The notes under the pieces are model-generated. The model was not told the origin of the DNA. It ran no database searches and saw only the letters and a list, made by a program, of their open reading frames with translations. Position numbers and translations under genes: made by a program. Shown piece after piece: positions 10,651 to 22,523 of a stretch of DNA of 64,000 nt. Origin of the DNA: Sclerodactyla briareus. Taxonomy: Eukaryota > Echinodermata > Holothuroidea > Dendrochirotida > Sclerodactylidae. Position 1 is the first letter of the stretch. Each line of letters opens with the position of its first letter. The DNA lies in contig JAODTK010001332.1 in NCBI GenBank assembly GCA_026419785.1, positions 124,001 to 188,000 on the forward strand, written 5' to 3'.

Positions 10651-12825
10651 CTTGATGTTTAATGGTATCATTAATGGGTGGGGGGAGGCTACGTGTTTTA
10701 CAGAAAATTACATGACTTGATTGGATGTCTTTGAAGTAATGAGTGGCATCGTTTCGACACCAGGCTCTCGTACTTCTATGGAATTCGTGTGTCATTATTG
10801 CTAACAAGATTGTCTATGATTATTAGCCTATTATCCCATCAACCTTAAGCGACTTGCCATCAAAATAAGACTAATTTGTAAACCCAAGAAGAAGGCCTTG
10901 CATGGGTACCTATGAAACAATAGTGGCTTACTACGTGTGGCTGAGTAGTGAGACAATGTTCGCAGAATGATAGATGTTAGTTTGACAATTTAGGGACTCG
11001 TATTGCTTGCAATGATGATTGTATGTCACGACTATGTCACTACTTTCGCTATTAGTTTGAGTAAAACATCTTATACGACTTTGGAATCTAACGCTATTCA
11101 CTTCATTGTCCCCCCCCCTTGTTATCGAGACCTGTTTATTACATGCCAATTGAATCTTCGCGAGTTTCATTATACTGTCATTCAGATTCCACATTACAAC
11201 CCTTCGTGTAGTTTGTTCTAATCATTAGCGGAAATAGGGTACAACAATGTTCCGAGCTGACAAGAATGTATTGATATGGCATAGACGACCTACTACAGCA
11301 TCGATAACATTAGGTTGGAACTGCATAGTTCTCACTTCTTATATTGGCATGGCAACGCAATTTTCCACAGAGACACGGCCGACTTGGAACTGAAAAAATA
11401 GGCTCCCTCAATAATTCATCTAGCAGAGTAACAGACAGACAACTGCAGCTGTTTTTGTTACATAAGAGGATTCTCAACATGGGCAACTTCAAATGTATCA
11501 GTAGATCCTTCCATTCTTCTGGACTGAAGAGTACAGCACTCAAGAAGTACTATAGTATGCATTAGCTGGGCGCAAATGTTGGGGTCTACTATTATGGATC
11601 ACTAATCTTTTAAATTATAGAAATAAATGTTCTGAAGAACAGTTGCTCCATATGCCTGGGTAGATTAACGACATCCAATCTGCCGACCTAGCAGATCTTC
11701 CATTCTGTTTCTGATCATGATAGGAATAACTCAAATCAATGATCCTTCCGATTCTACACTTTTTGTCGCCATATGCGACCGTATTGGGAATATGGGAAGA
11801 CATAGTGTGTGAGCTAGAGTATTTGCCTTGTTCTTCTACCATTATAGATCCCAACAATCATATTACTTCTCCCACGCTCGAAGCAGATGTACATCAGGTT
11901 TCAGCCCCACATATTCAGTACATTTGTTATTGTGTTTTCTGTTTGTTTGATGGGCGGGCGGGGGGTATCCAAATTTTCCGTTTCAGACAAATACAATTAT
12001 TCATGGCATGAAGAACAGGCTCCGGACCCGTTACCTGCTCCACTTCACAAATGGTCTTTGTATGAGGTACCTACGTGCAATCACTCTTATTCTTCGAAGT
12101 TACACTGGGAGTGAAATTAATCCTCTTCGGAACGCCATTGATTGTTACGAGAATTCCGGGAAACGTTGTGCGGCTGATTGCGTTGACATGACTTCCAATT
12201 TCCAGCCCTAAGGATGATGGAAAATGCTGACAGAATGTGAAGTAAAAGAAATGTGTTTTTCAATTTCCTTCAGAAACTAAGAGAAGCATTAGCATTATCT
12301 ATGATTATTTACATTATACCATGACTAGAGAATGAGCTACAATACCTATTATTGTGTTCATGTAAACCTAAACTTGTAATGTAAATGATGGTGCTAGAAG
12401 AAAACAGTTGCATTTAATGACACTGTGTCAATGGGTTATTGGTTTACATTCCTAGATTTTGGTGTGTAGCCGGCCGCCTGAATGTCCTCCAAGGAAAGAT
12501 TCCTCTGACTCTGAGGCGGAGAGGATTACGAGGTGTGTATAGTCCCTTCTGAAAATTATATGATTTCGTTTTCTCTCTTCTCTCCGTCCTTCTTTCTCCG
12601 ATTCTTCTCTTCTCCGCATGTTTGTTTGTCAGATGTGCGTTAATCAGCCTGTAAAGCCACGATATGGAGAACGTGTTCCTAAATAGAGGGGCTATCGCTC
12701 TTTAGTATATATACCACGGTCGAATATCACCACATATCGTTTTGCATGTCTTCCGTGTTGACAAATTCCGTCCCCCCACCCCCCAAAAAAAAAAAATGGG
12801 ATTTTGCTCACTACGATTCAGGTGA
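10651..12825. other. Unannotated DNA
   Basis: Contains a C-run at about 11110-11118, a G-rich patch near 11955-11967 and a C/A homopolymer pair at 12772-12796. Several overlapping short frames on both strands (11.0-11.9 kb) lack motifs. No repeat was recognised. Confidence 0.4.
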
Positions 12826-13090
12826 CGTAGATGTCAGTCATCAGTAGCGCAACGAGCGTTGGTGTGGGATGGGAGCAACCGTGTCAAGATTTCCGCGGAA
12901 AATCGGCCCATAATTAAACCTTTTACATTACAACAACCGAAAATAGAATTTATCGAAGAAGATGAATTTGAAGCCACTGTTTCGGCTATGCGCAAGCGTA
13001 TTGCGGCTTGTTTGGTATCGCAGCAGACTTTCAGAAAATATGACTCCTTCCTTCAAATTGGGCAAAAAAAAGAATATCAATCAACGTAAA
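12826..13090 (+). CDS. Possible exon, unidentified
   Basis: One frame is open from 12826 to a TAA near 13087 with protein-like composition. It includes the acidic/basic stretch KIEFIEEDEFEATVSAMRKR and then IAACLVSQQTFRKYDSF. There is no in-frame ATG at its beginning, which fits an internal or terminal exon, and a CAG lies upstream near 12820. It ends beside an A-run, where an indel error could shift the end. The family is not recognised. Confidence 0.25.
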
Positions 13091-14774
13091 GCCTAAAACT
13101 TGGTTGGAAGTTGTCTGAACAAAATCAGAGAACCAACGGACCCATAGAGTAATTTTTCAGAGACATGGCCGTTCGTAATTTAGTAACTAAGAGAATGTCC
13201 GATTGCGGTCGATCAACGTTGACGTCGCACCGCCCACTAGTACCAGCCCATGATTCATCTCGAGAGCGAGCGGAACGAAGTCGCACAAGACGTTTTTTTT
13301 AGGCAAATCACCGATTGGTTAAAGCGTCGTCCCGCACATAAGAGTGAATGAGGCTGATACGAGGTGAACAACGGCAAACGCCTGTTTCACCAAACAGCTA
13401 GAGTTCATAAGCCAGCTGGAGTTACAGTTTGATGAGATGAAAATGATATTTATTGTGTCAGAGTTCGTGAGGGAACAATGGCAGTTCGACGTTAACTTGC
13501 AGTGTGCAAAACGATCCTCCGAAACTCCTCTTCCGTAGATGACGAATCCTGCCACCACAAAATTTCACAGAAAGCAGCCCCCCCCACCCCCTCCCATACA
13601 ATAACAACCGAAAACGTGGGATGACTGTTTGCGATGAATTATTGCGTTTTCAAATAATGGTGGCAGTTTACAAGCCGTTACAATATGGTCTATGAGGGGA
13701 TTATTGTCCTTTGTCCCCGAATTTTTCTAGTTGTGAGCATGCAACTTAACGACTAACGAACTGGCTGATACCACCATTCAGGTCGCCAACTGGTGGCTTG
13801 CAGTCGAATCGTTTGTTGGTAGTGATTCATTTAACTGAATGACAAATTATCTTTTGAAATGTGGTCACTGTATCTAATAGGTGCTCATTATTCTTGCATT
13901 ATTTCTGACCACAAGAAACGACTGACGATTAGAATGCCAAATCTCTTACATTTATCCCAAACATTACATAACACGCGCATGTTGGGGAGATGGTGGAATT
14001 ATTCCACCACTACACCAAAACCCTAAAACAGCATTAATTGATAGGTGTGGGAATGAGAATTAAGATCAAGGGTTCCAGATAGCACTCTGCTGACCAGGTT
14101 TTAAACGTTCCATTAACATTTAAAAGATCATTAACTGTTTCATCACATGTCCCTATTTCCTAGCCAATTCGACCATCTGAGTTTAAGCTTTTCAGCGGAT
14201 GCATCTGGCGATATTTTCGTTCTTATTCATGTAGGTCATGGTTCACTAATGCGAGCTGTCACCGGTGCCTTGAATACGTCATTGACTGATAATAAAGCAA
14301 ATCGGAGTAAATACTGTAATTACTAGTATTTTGTCAAGAAAATATGTACACTGACAATACATTGCTTGATTACAGTAGACATGTCTTATTACGCCCCGCG
14401 GCAGTTCTATGATAATTGCGTACGTCACTGCAATAACTAGATATACCGACGTGTACTATTCATGCATCCGTCGTTAAAGGAAGGTCAATCAAGATCATTA
14501 ATAATCAAAGTAATACGTCAATTTTACAAATTTATTCGTGACATGGTATTTCGATGAAGATATTGATCAGTGCTTCTTAAATTTGAATGAAGGAGTGATA
14601 TTTATCGCGTAACATCCCGATGCATTATGAAGAAGTTTCTCGCAACATTGCAGGAGTAGTGTAAGCTGAGCCTATTTTTACATTTTTGCTAATTCCATTA
14701 TTACAGGAAGGGAACGTGGATGCGACGAATATACTGCTACTAACGTAGAATTCAGAATAGCGTTGTTTGATCGT
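13091..14774. other. Unannotated DNA
   Basis: C-rich homopolymer patch at 13579-13595. No gene or recognised repeat. Confidence 0.4.
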
Positions 14775-14826
14775 GAATTTATCAATGACTGGGCTATTGC
14801 CAGAGTTACAGGATTTCATCGACATC
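14775..14826 (-). repeat. Short conserved 'SCNSG' block, copy A
   Basis: On the minus strand GATGTCGATGAAATCCTGTA, continuing ACTCTGGCAATAGCCC, matches blocks at 22402 and 48735 in plus orientation. All three also read in one frame as M-P/S-I/M-R/K-SCNS-G/R-D/N. It is either a short dispersed repeat or an ancient duplicated exon. Confidence 0.4.
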
Positions 14827-16744
14827 GCTGAAATGTGAAACTATTCGGCAGTTGTTTCTACCTCCAAATAATATATTGCAAGTTGACAATAGTGAAAATA
14901 TGTCTTGCTACAGTCATGGATTACATTGAATACTGCTACAAACACGCTACAGCCACGTTCGAGAAGACCTGCCATTTCATTCACACCTAGAAGGCCATAA
15001 TTCACTTTCGTTTTCATTCTCCGTTCAGTTCGATGGGGAACAGGACAAATTCCCGATCATCAGCTTGATCTCAAGACTGGGCAATGGGAGGTAAGTTCTG
15101 TATGTGAAGCAGAGAACGTGAATGAATAGATACAGGAACCGCTTACCTAATATATACCCTGAAAGATGTTCGAACCTCGCATAAAATTACCCGAGCTCTA
15201 CTGACCGAGCTTATTCGCCCCACTCATATATTATTCTCGTCGTTACATAACATACGTATTAGTATTCGCAAAACTGAACTATAGGACTACTCCACCAAAA
15301 GTGTGATCTGTTTTGCCATCTGTCCCCGATACTAGCGGAGAGCCCGAGATCGCCCTTAAGCAGAGGCAAGGTCACAATGTTCCATGTTTGTCGATTTCAC
15401 ACACAACAGCTATCGTCTAATTCGCGATCACATTCATATGCATTTTGTATTTATTTTTGCAGTCAGGGTTAGGGTGTAGTTGTTTGTATTCAATCAACAC
15501 TATCATGTGAATGAGAGCATTTTGCTAACGATTGACCGCGCGTTCTATGAGCATTTTGTGAGATTTACTCCTACTGGGGCTGCAAGGACGCGAGCCTATG
15601 CTACGTCCGTATCAGGGTCACCGATGAAATAATAAAATACAGATAGCAAAACCTATTAAGTTCACACGGGGTTTTGGACTATTCGCTCAGATAAATTAAG
15701 GATGCTCGTTATCAAGCATATGAGATGAACAATGCGAATGTTTTCTCCACGTTGAAATATTGACGGAGAATTCAGGAACAACCTGAAAAAACATGCTATT
15801 ATTGCTGTTAAAAATACTAGAACGGCTCTTTATTTCATTAACAACACATTTTGTCTACGTTCCGGTACTCGATTTCGGAACATATATTTGCAAATTTAAT
15901 ATCTATCATTCCCCCCCCTCTTTTGTCTTCAAGAAGAGTTTTGAAGCGAAAATATACAGTCCCTATACACACATACTCTACCTATCTGCCCTGAATAAGC
16001 GAATTCAACCATGAAAATAACAAACTGTTAACGTCACTGAGTGAGCAGTGGTGATGATGATGATCGGAGCCAGTGGCATCAATTTCTGTTGCTGCCTAAC
16101 CAATGAGCGGAGACCTACATTTCATAGTTAATCAGGGCGATTGTTTTGCGGTGAAATTTTGAATTGATGACTCAACATTTGTTTGTTACAGTTCGGGAAT
16201 TTCATAGAAATAACTCATATATCTTTCTGTTCAGAAATTCTAGGACGCGACACTCCAACAAGGGATATATCATGCAGCAGTCGAATATGTGGCCACTGAA
16301 CGAATACATTGCTACTGTCTGACTGTTCTGGAGGCCATGGCAATAGAAGAACAAGAATCATTGAAATAAACCAGAAGAGATCGGTTTCGACTGTTCGACC
16401 ATAACTTTTTCAGAGCAGCTAAGAGATCTTCGAGCTTGTGAAAAAGAATATTTTTCACGAATTGATTTTTTACGGACGACTACTTTTTTTGCACAGAATA
16501 TCTATCGATAACCGACATTATTGAAGAGAGCAAAACTGGACTGGACCGTCTGTAAACGAGAACATGACGTGACATTGCAACCGCATTAGGGTGATGAGTA
16601 CTTGATTTGTCACGTAAGCCTCAAGTAAGTCCCCAGAGTATAAATGACTGGAGCATGCTGCCGACATAATAAATTTGCTACATGTAATCAGTCAAAACAA
16701 ATCATTTGACGGAATAGAGCGTCAACCATCATGCATATACTACT
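14827..16744. other. Unannotated DNA
   Basis: Nothing recognised apart from a C-run near 15911. The frame at 15793-16014 is hydrophobic without a recognisable motif. Confidence 0.4.
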
Positions 16745-17280
16745 TTACATTCTTTCAAAAGATATTGTATGCCAAAAGCATTAGAATCTTCTTGTGACCT
16801 GCATAACAAATGGATCATCAAATCGCTCAACGGACTCGCACCAGATTACTTGACAGCCCTCCTCTCCTCCTATATCGACTGCGCCGTCACTCCGATCATC
16901 ATCGAAGTCACTTCTGATTGTCCCACGGACTGTGTCAACCACCATTACGGGGAATGTCCATTTTCAGTTTCTGCACCCAAACTCTGGAACAGCTTGCCCC
17001 ATAATATCATATTTGCTCAGTCCCTTGCCAGTTTTAAGAAACTCTTTAAAAAAAATTTTTTTAGAAATCCTTCCATATAGTTATTTTTGTACTAAATCGT
17101 TTTATATGCGTATTTTTCTATCTCTGCTTTTATTCGTTCTTACCGTTTTATCCTGTACTTTTATCCTATTATTCTCTTCCTGTATTCTCTTTTTTTTCTT
17201 TTTTCACTTTGTAAAGCGCCTTGAGACTGCTTCAGCGGTATTGGGCGCTATATTAAGCGCTTGTTTATTATTATTATTAC
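16745..17280 (+). mobile_element. 5'-truncated CR1/L2-group LINE, RT C-terminus and 3' UTR
   Basis: A continuous frame at 16769-17080 gives the typical C-terminal tail of CR1/L2/Rex1-type LINE polyproteins. It contains LNGLAPDYLTALLSSY, FSVSAPKLWNSLPHNI and SLASFKKLFKKNFFR before the stop. The 3' UTR ends in the standard AAAGCGCCTTGAGAC block. A GGCGCTATATTAAGCGC hairpin and a TTATTATTATTATTA tail (to ~17279) close it. The RT core and endonuclease are absent, as expected for 5' truncation by target-primed reverse transcription. About 310 bp remain uninterrupted, so this insertion is relatively young or lightly damaged. The tail joins directly to a satellite-element copy, in the middle of a monomer. 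Confidence 0.88.
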
Positions 17281-17650
17281 TCTCATAAGAAGGATGCACA
17301 CCAAATGTCAGCTTGATTGGACCAAGCATCTGGACTTTCGTCTGCCAGGTTGTCAGACGTTGACCTCTGTTGACCTCGGATGACTTTTGACATGACCACA
17401 AAACAATAGGGTTCATGAACTCATTATGGGGTACCCACATACAAAGTATTGCTGATCACCCAATCCCCCAGTGGGGTGGAGTTATCGGTTCACAGGCCAT
17501 CGTCTCTTTCTCTCTCTCTCACACACACACACAAACACTACACATACACACACTTACACACACACTCCACACAACACAACACACACACACACACACTGTC
17601 TTTTACTGCATATTTCTTCCTGCACCTTTCGTCAAAAACAAAAAACTACC
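17281..17650 (-). mobile_element. Satellite-carrying element, minus orientation, with expanded CA run
   Basis: Starts within a monomer (CTCATAAGAAGGATGCACACC) directly after the LINE tail. It continues through GACCTCTGTTGACCTCGGAT, AAACAATAGGGTTCATGAAC and a CAGTGGGGTGGAGTTATCG block. It ends with a long CT/CA run and ACTGCATATTTCTTCCTGCA, the reversed 5' module. Only about one monomer is present and no 3' hairpin end remains on this side. Confidence 0.65.
17503..17597. repeat. (TC)n/(CA)n microsatellite
   Basis: A TCTCTCTCTC stretch passes into interrupted CA repeats with CACTTACA and CACAACA interruptions. It corresponds to the (TG)n part of the satellite element's 5' module. The same run is much shorter in the 9.2- and 57.5-kb copies, so it has expanded here. 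Confidence 0.9.
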
Positions 17651-17904
17651 TAACGTCCGGCCGATGGAATATTGTTGTTAGTGTTCATCGCGTGATATTC
17701 CGAGTCAAATAACCGAGAATTTTCTCCCTAATCGGACATCTAATGTGACGCAATTTTCAAACCAATTTTCTCAACGACGAAACGTGCGACGCTGGCATTA
17801 AGTATTGGTTCTCGGAACTCGATTTGCTTATTTAACTGGGTTTTTGAAAAATAATGTGAAGGCTTTCTTTAAGTCTAAGTTGCATTTTGTGGGAGCAGAA
17901 GTAT
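17651..17904. other. Unannotated DNA
   Basis: No recognisable feature. Confidence 0.4.
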
Positions 17905-18130
17905 ACGTTTGCCCTATTGAAACTATGTTTCCCCTATTGAAACTCTTTAGCTGATCGATTCCACTCTGCTGTCCGTGGGTAGGGTGTGTAACTTCGTTCT
18001 GCTTCGCTAATTCTGCCGCTCGTCGGCAGTTAGTACGTATGTCATTATTTCGACACCTGAAGAGGGAAGCTGTGCCTTTCGAAACGTTGTGTTGTTTTGT
18101 ATTATAGTAGCATTGGAACTGTAAATACAT
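17905..18130 (+). mobile_element. Probable Penelope-like element terminal (pLTR) fragment
   Basis: The stretch around the hammerhead-like motif resembles the terminal region of Penelope-like elements, in which a GAAACGT core commonly follows a CTGANGA box. A 21-bp-spaced direct repeat of CCCTATTGAAACT (about 17912 and 17933) and a TGCCGCTCGTCGGCA hairpin near 18014 precede it. No Penelope RT or GIY-YIG coding sequence adjoins it, so it is a solo terminal fragment if the call is right. Confidence 0.4.
18051..18094 (+). ncRNA. Hammerhead-ribozyme-like motif
   Basis: Core boxes: CTGAAGA at 18057-18063 (consensus CUGANGA) and GAAA at 18081-18084. Between them GGGAAGC and GCCTTTC pair as stem II around a TGT loop, with six of seven pairs including two G-U. 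Outside the core CGACAC (18051-18056) pairs fully with GTGTTG (18089-18094) as stem I, with one G-U. After GAAA come C-G and then UU before stem I, so stem III is minimal and the NUH position is U. Minimal stem III hammerheads are known in Penelope-like retroelements. Activity is inferred from fold only. Confidence 0.5.
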
Positions 18131-18214
18131 ATTATGCTAAGATTGAAAAACTGTCGTATATTTTGTGTTGTAATAATATATCAACATTATATTATGATAC
18201 ATTTGTTATGTACA

Positions 18215-18490
18215 CTATTCAATAAACAGTTTATATTATATAGGCCTGCATTTATCAAAGTTGTCGAGGCTAGTAACAAACGTCAACTTGATGAATGTCG
18301 CCCTCATCTACTGTTGAATGCCTCACCAAGTAATCCCCATACAAAGCAGTTATTCACTTTATCCACCGGAACAATTTAGTAGCTTCGTCCATGACGTCCA
18401 CCGCTGCTAGTTTCAATGTATTGAGGTACCAGGCTTCACAATTACTTTCGCTTTTCATTGTTCTCCTTTTGTCTTGTTTGCAGATTGAGG
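18215..18490 (+). repeat. Diverged repeat unit (copy A of a family also at 36.8-37.3 kb)
   Basis: Contains AATAAACAGTTTATA, a segment reading VVEASNKRQLDECRPHL, then GAATGCCTCACCAAGTAATC and CTTCGTCCATGACGTCC. It ends in a pyrimidine-rich stretch closing with TTGTCTTGTTTGCAG, which looks like a splice acceptor. The same blocks occur, diverged, at 36806-37010 and 37065-37260. It may be a duplicated exon-intron segment or an unnamed transposon remnant; the product is not recognised. Confidence 0.38.
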
Positions 18491-18555
18491 GTCATTTTTG
18501 TAACAAAAATTGAAAAATAGTGAATAATTGATATTTTGACAAGTTGGTATGTTTG

Positions 18556-19416
18556 TGATCGCGATAACTTGTCCCATACCTAAATGCGTATGCAGCTTCA
18601 TACGGTTTGTCGGCTCCTATAATGAGTACATGAACCCTGTTTTGTTGTTCAAGTCCCCCCGCCCCCCCCCGAAAGGTCTCTGGGTCAACAGAGAGAGAAT
18701 CTGAAAAAAAAGAGAGAGAATCTGAAAACCTTGTGACACGGTAGGTCCAGAGTGCTTGGTCCGTCAAGCTGGAATTCGGTATGCGCTTATCGTACGGGGA
18801 GTCAAGATCCCCTGGTTTTTGTCCTGTCTGCAGGCATATTTGGGAGCAATGTTAAATTGGATGTTTTAGCCAATTTTCGCTTAAATTTTGTTAAATTTTG
18901 TTTTGCAAATTTCGTTAACGCGATAACTCACCCCTACCTGATTAATGAAGCTCATAGTTGGTACGCGGCTTCCACATAATGAGTACATGATCCTGATTAA
19001 TTCTCTTCGAGTCAAGTCTGAAAATGCTGTTAACAGTGAATGATATATCCCGCCAGGAGGCAATTTAAGCTTTTTGTGTGGGCTGTTGGTCAGTTTTGGG
19101 AGAAATGTGTAAGTGGATATTTAAGCGAATTTTCGCTTGTTACCACGATAACTTGACCTCACCTGATTGGATGAAGCTCATATTTGGTACGCGGCTTCCA
19201 CATAATGAGTACATGATCCTTATTAATTCTCGTCAAGTCAAAATCTGACAATGCTGTTACAGTGAATGATATCGTCCGCCAGGAGGCAATTTAAGCTCAC
19301 GACCCTCACTATCGCAGCCACCCTGAGAACCATGACATTGGTAATCTGAGGTTATCAAACTTTAAGTGAAAGGTCATTAAGCAGTCAAGGAATTCCCTAA
19401 GCCTTAGCCTTCTGGT
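18556..19416 (+). mobile_element. Satellite-carrying element, 3' part with two tandem tail units
   Basis: Begins inside a monomer (CTCCTATAATGAGTACATGA) and runs through AGAATCTGAAAACCTTGTGA. Two units follow, about 227 bp apart (near 18918 and 19145). Each has CGATAACT, ATGAAGCTCATA, GTACGCGGCTTCCACATAAT, GAGTACATGATCC and a CGCCAGGAGGCAATTTAAGC end. It then shares the ACCATGACATTGG block with copy 1 and ends at the hairpin AAGCCTTAGCCTTCTGG (19399-19415). The GCCAGGAGGC tail unit is seen clearly only here and in copy 1. Confidence 0.65.
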
Positions 19417-20889
19417 TTTTCATCGTTTAAAGACGATGGGACATATCAATTTACAATTTATTTCTGTCAGGAACAAGATAACAAAACGACGTAATACCTT
19501 ATTGACCGCTGTTTATTCCTGAAATTGTGTTTTAAAAACGGCTGACTTCTGTATTTGCTTTGTTGTTGTTGTTTGTTTTATTTTTCCAAAAAATTTGATC
19601 ATGGACACGGTGTTTAACGACAAGGGAAACGCATCGAAACTTGTGGTGTGCGTGTTGTAACTTGACCAATATCCCTCTCCTTTATGCCAGGTGACTCGAG
19701 AGAGAAGGTGAAAACGTGAAAATCTGTTTAGTTACGGCGAGATCAACTGCATTATAACAACTGCAAATAATTCGTAACGTCCATAGTGGTGAAGAATAAT
19801 GGTATACACCAATTTAATCAGGGCCATGGTAGTTATAACGACCTGGTGACATAGTTACATGAATCTAATTTATAAATGGAGATTTGCAAATAAAGTGAAT
19901 TTATTATATTAGTTCATTTGTTTATTCATTAGTTATCTGATTTCGAGAAACGAGTCAAGGAATTACTAATCCTCTGATTCGTGAAGCGAGCGTGGTGACT
20001 TTTATTTAACTGTAACTTCATCGCCAAGGTATATAGTATGGTCTTGACTTTCGTTCACAAGGTCATCACTAACTCCCTTTCCTGCTCCTGACTTCAGTTT
20101 GATTATTCATGATAATCCCCTTACGACACTACGACAGGGAAGGGAAGGAATTAGATTAGGCGACTTTCACCGCCACTAGTGAATGGAATAACTGGTATGT
20201 ATTACTAGTATTACTAGTATTACTTGTTTATCTCTGCCGCAGAAAAAATTAGACCCTATCAATCATTATCTACCTCAATATTCCAAACACTACTGCTTGT
20301 GTGAGATTTCAACTCGGTGCATGATAGAGTGAGCATCGTAAACGCTCTTCACATAGATGTTAGTGTATTGTAAATTGATATAACCGCAACTTCGGAATTC
20401 GTAATATTCCATAGTGAGAGCCAGGTCGTCTTTGTTGGAAGTTCAACCCGTGAAGGAGTTTCTTTAACGCTTCTCGACAGTTGCAAAGGGCATCAGAAAA
20501 CCCAGTTTTGGGGTTGGGTTCATTAGGTAGCTAATGAGTGTTACAAAACAATAATTTTCACGATACAAACCATGTATACGATGCCGGAGACGGACTTTAG
20601 TTCGCTGTACACAACATGTTATATACGACTGGTGGGCTTCATACATTCGGATCGGATTCGGTCGATCCACGACTTTGGTCGCTTCGTGATGGATGACGAC
20701 TGGAACGGCGCATCATCTTTCTATTATTTGCCGCGGGTGAAATGAATGTATGCAGTCATGCAGGCATGTGCCTTTTTTGGGTGTATGTGCCTGTGTAAAT
20801 TGCCCCTGTATGTGACTTGTCACTGTGCAACCAGGGACATGCTTTAACCGGTTCGCAGTTACCCGTTAAGTTTCGCTGAAGCGTTTGTT
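19417..20889. other. Unannotated DNA with one tiny tandem repeat
   Basis: TATTACTAG is repeated three times at about 20197-20224. Nothing else recognised. Confidence 0.4.
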
Positions 20890-20896
20890 CTCATGA

Positions 20897-21490
20897 TTGC
20901 TCTACCGCCACCATTTTCGGGGGCATAATCTTTTATCGTTGCATTCCAAGTTATATGCACTGTATTCTAAGTGTCCTATATGTGATGTACTGTGCATCAA
21001 TGAGAGGCCTACTTACGTGACCATAAACTTCGGCAGTGCAAGCGAAGTGATGAACCAAGAGTTAAAGACCATAACAGACAAATTCGACGGCAAATACTTT
21101 TGTAAACAATATGGGCAATCATTTAGCTTGATATCATAAATCTCACGGGTAAAAAAATGAAAAATTGTTGGACCCAATATCATGATTCACTCGGTAACCT
21201 ACGTTACGAATTATGTGCGTAATATATAGGAATGCGTCAGTGCGTTGTATTGGTGGGAGTACTTTGGGTGGTAGTTTTGCTGCTGCCACAAGTCGTTCTT
21301 GCATCTGCATGTGGAGGAAGCGCATTGGGCTGAAACCACTCCACCATCTTCGTTATACGTCTCCTCGTAGTCAGTTGCACACGCACACGAGGATACACCC
21401 TGGGAATTGGAACCCTATTTCACACAACGTTTCCAAGAGATATGGAAACTGTAGCGCACCTAAATCACCTGAGAATCCATGAGGCTCCAT
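20897..21490 (+). pseudogene. Decayed C2H2 zinc-finger coding sequence
   Basis: Several zinc-finger pieces lie collinear on the plus strand but in different frames. SKCPICDVLC (near 20972) has a CxxC pair. KYFCKQYGQSFSLIS (near 21095) matches a finger start with the second Cys replaced by Tyr. GGSFAAATS and GLKP (21270-21340) fit a finger body and linker. SPRSQLHTHTRIHPG (21363-21404) has the His-x3-His and a TGEKP-like linker position. TTFPRDMETVAHLNHLRIHE (21424-21483) gives another finger end. Such arrays belong to nucleic-acid-binding, usually nuclear proteins. Stops near 21138 and frame changes mean it is either a pseudogene or a real exon with consensus indels. No start or flanking exons were found. 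Confidence 0.48.
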
Positions 21491-22401
21491 GTTTCAATGT
21501 GATAATATTAGGCCTATAGCATTCATTTTTCTGCAGCGACAGAGGCCGGTGCGCCTGCAGCAAGGCGAATTAATCCAAATCCATCGATCAGTTCAATGGC
21601 ATCCCTATTCTTCTGTATGCTTTTATAACGGACCCGTTTACCTCGCGGGACATTGCCCCAAGTGAGCAGCACGAACAAAATGACGACTTCCACAAACAAT
21701 TCATGGATTCGCAGTTACGTCAGTGCGTGTCGCACAGTGGAATAATGTTATTGGCTACACACGGAAAGGCTAAACCAAAACGTTTGCAGTCGATATGCTG
21801 GGTGTTGCGATATTTTTGCACAGGCAAAAAAATCGATGGAACCATTCAGCTACTATAGCTAACGAGCGAAAATAAAACAGGGAACTGCCCGAAAGGTTTG
21901 ATACGCGATGTCAAAAAAAACTGACTCGTTGACTTTGTACAGGGTTTTAGCCCTTGTTTCCACACAGTGACGTCAGTGGATGATATTCTGTTATCCTGAC
22001 GAAGTCAGTTTGCGCGTATCTCAGATCAGTGGAAAGCGAGATTTTTCAACCTCAGCACTGACGGGCTGAGGAAGTAACTAGCACCTGATACCAGGATCAT
22101 GTCCCGAGAAGCAGGTGAATGCTATTTGTAATCAGAAAGTGAAGGGGTGATACCGGTAAAGACTCGAGGTCTGATTGATTCTGACCACCTGCGACGGCAG
22201 CGTTGCAGGCTTTTACCTGGTATGTGTCGGAGTTTTTGGTAATATTTCATATTTGTCTAGTCAGTTTCATTCCGCGGAACGAGCACTATGTAGATTGCGT
22301 TTCCATTTTTATCGTTTCATTGCCATGTTTCGATCGATATGAAACTACGGTTTCTCGTTAAGCAGTGATATTCCAAAAATATTGGAATGACTAATTTACA
22401 G
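21491..22401. other. Unannotated DNA
   Basis: Short A-runs only; no gene or shared repeat recognised. Confidence 0.4.
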
Positions 22402-22520
22402 TAATGCCGATGAGATCATGCAACTCCGGGGATTGCGCTCTTGTTCGTAAGTTTTTGGATTCCGGACGAATCAGAGGGAATTATGCAGTCATGCCAGTTG
22501 GTGTGTGTGTGTGTTGTTGC
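22402..22520 (+). repeat. 'SCNSG' block copy B joined to a satellite-element 5' end
   Basis: GATGCCGATGAGATCATGCA, continuing ACTCCGGGGATTGCGC, matches the 48735 block. It is followed after about 40 bp by the satellite element's 5' module: GGACGAATCAGAGGGAATTA, TGCAGTCATG and a GTGTGTGTGTG run to about 22515. No monomer follows; the sequence passes straight into a CATGGGCGTC block and a G-tract repeat. It is therefore a solo 5' end. Confidence 0.45.
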
Positions 22521-22523
22521 ATG

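Noticed and set aside
12159-12180. Second hammerhead core (GAAACGTTGTG near 12160; similar at 21430 and 22711)
   Set aside because: No CTGANGA box or pairing stem lies upstream in the right place.
17828-18130. 100-codon minus-strand frame
   Set aside because: Antisense to the hammerhead-like motif and terminal fragment; no domain recognised.
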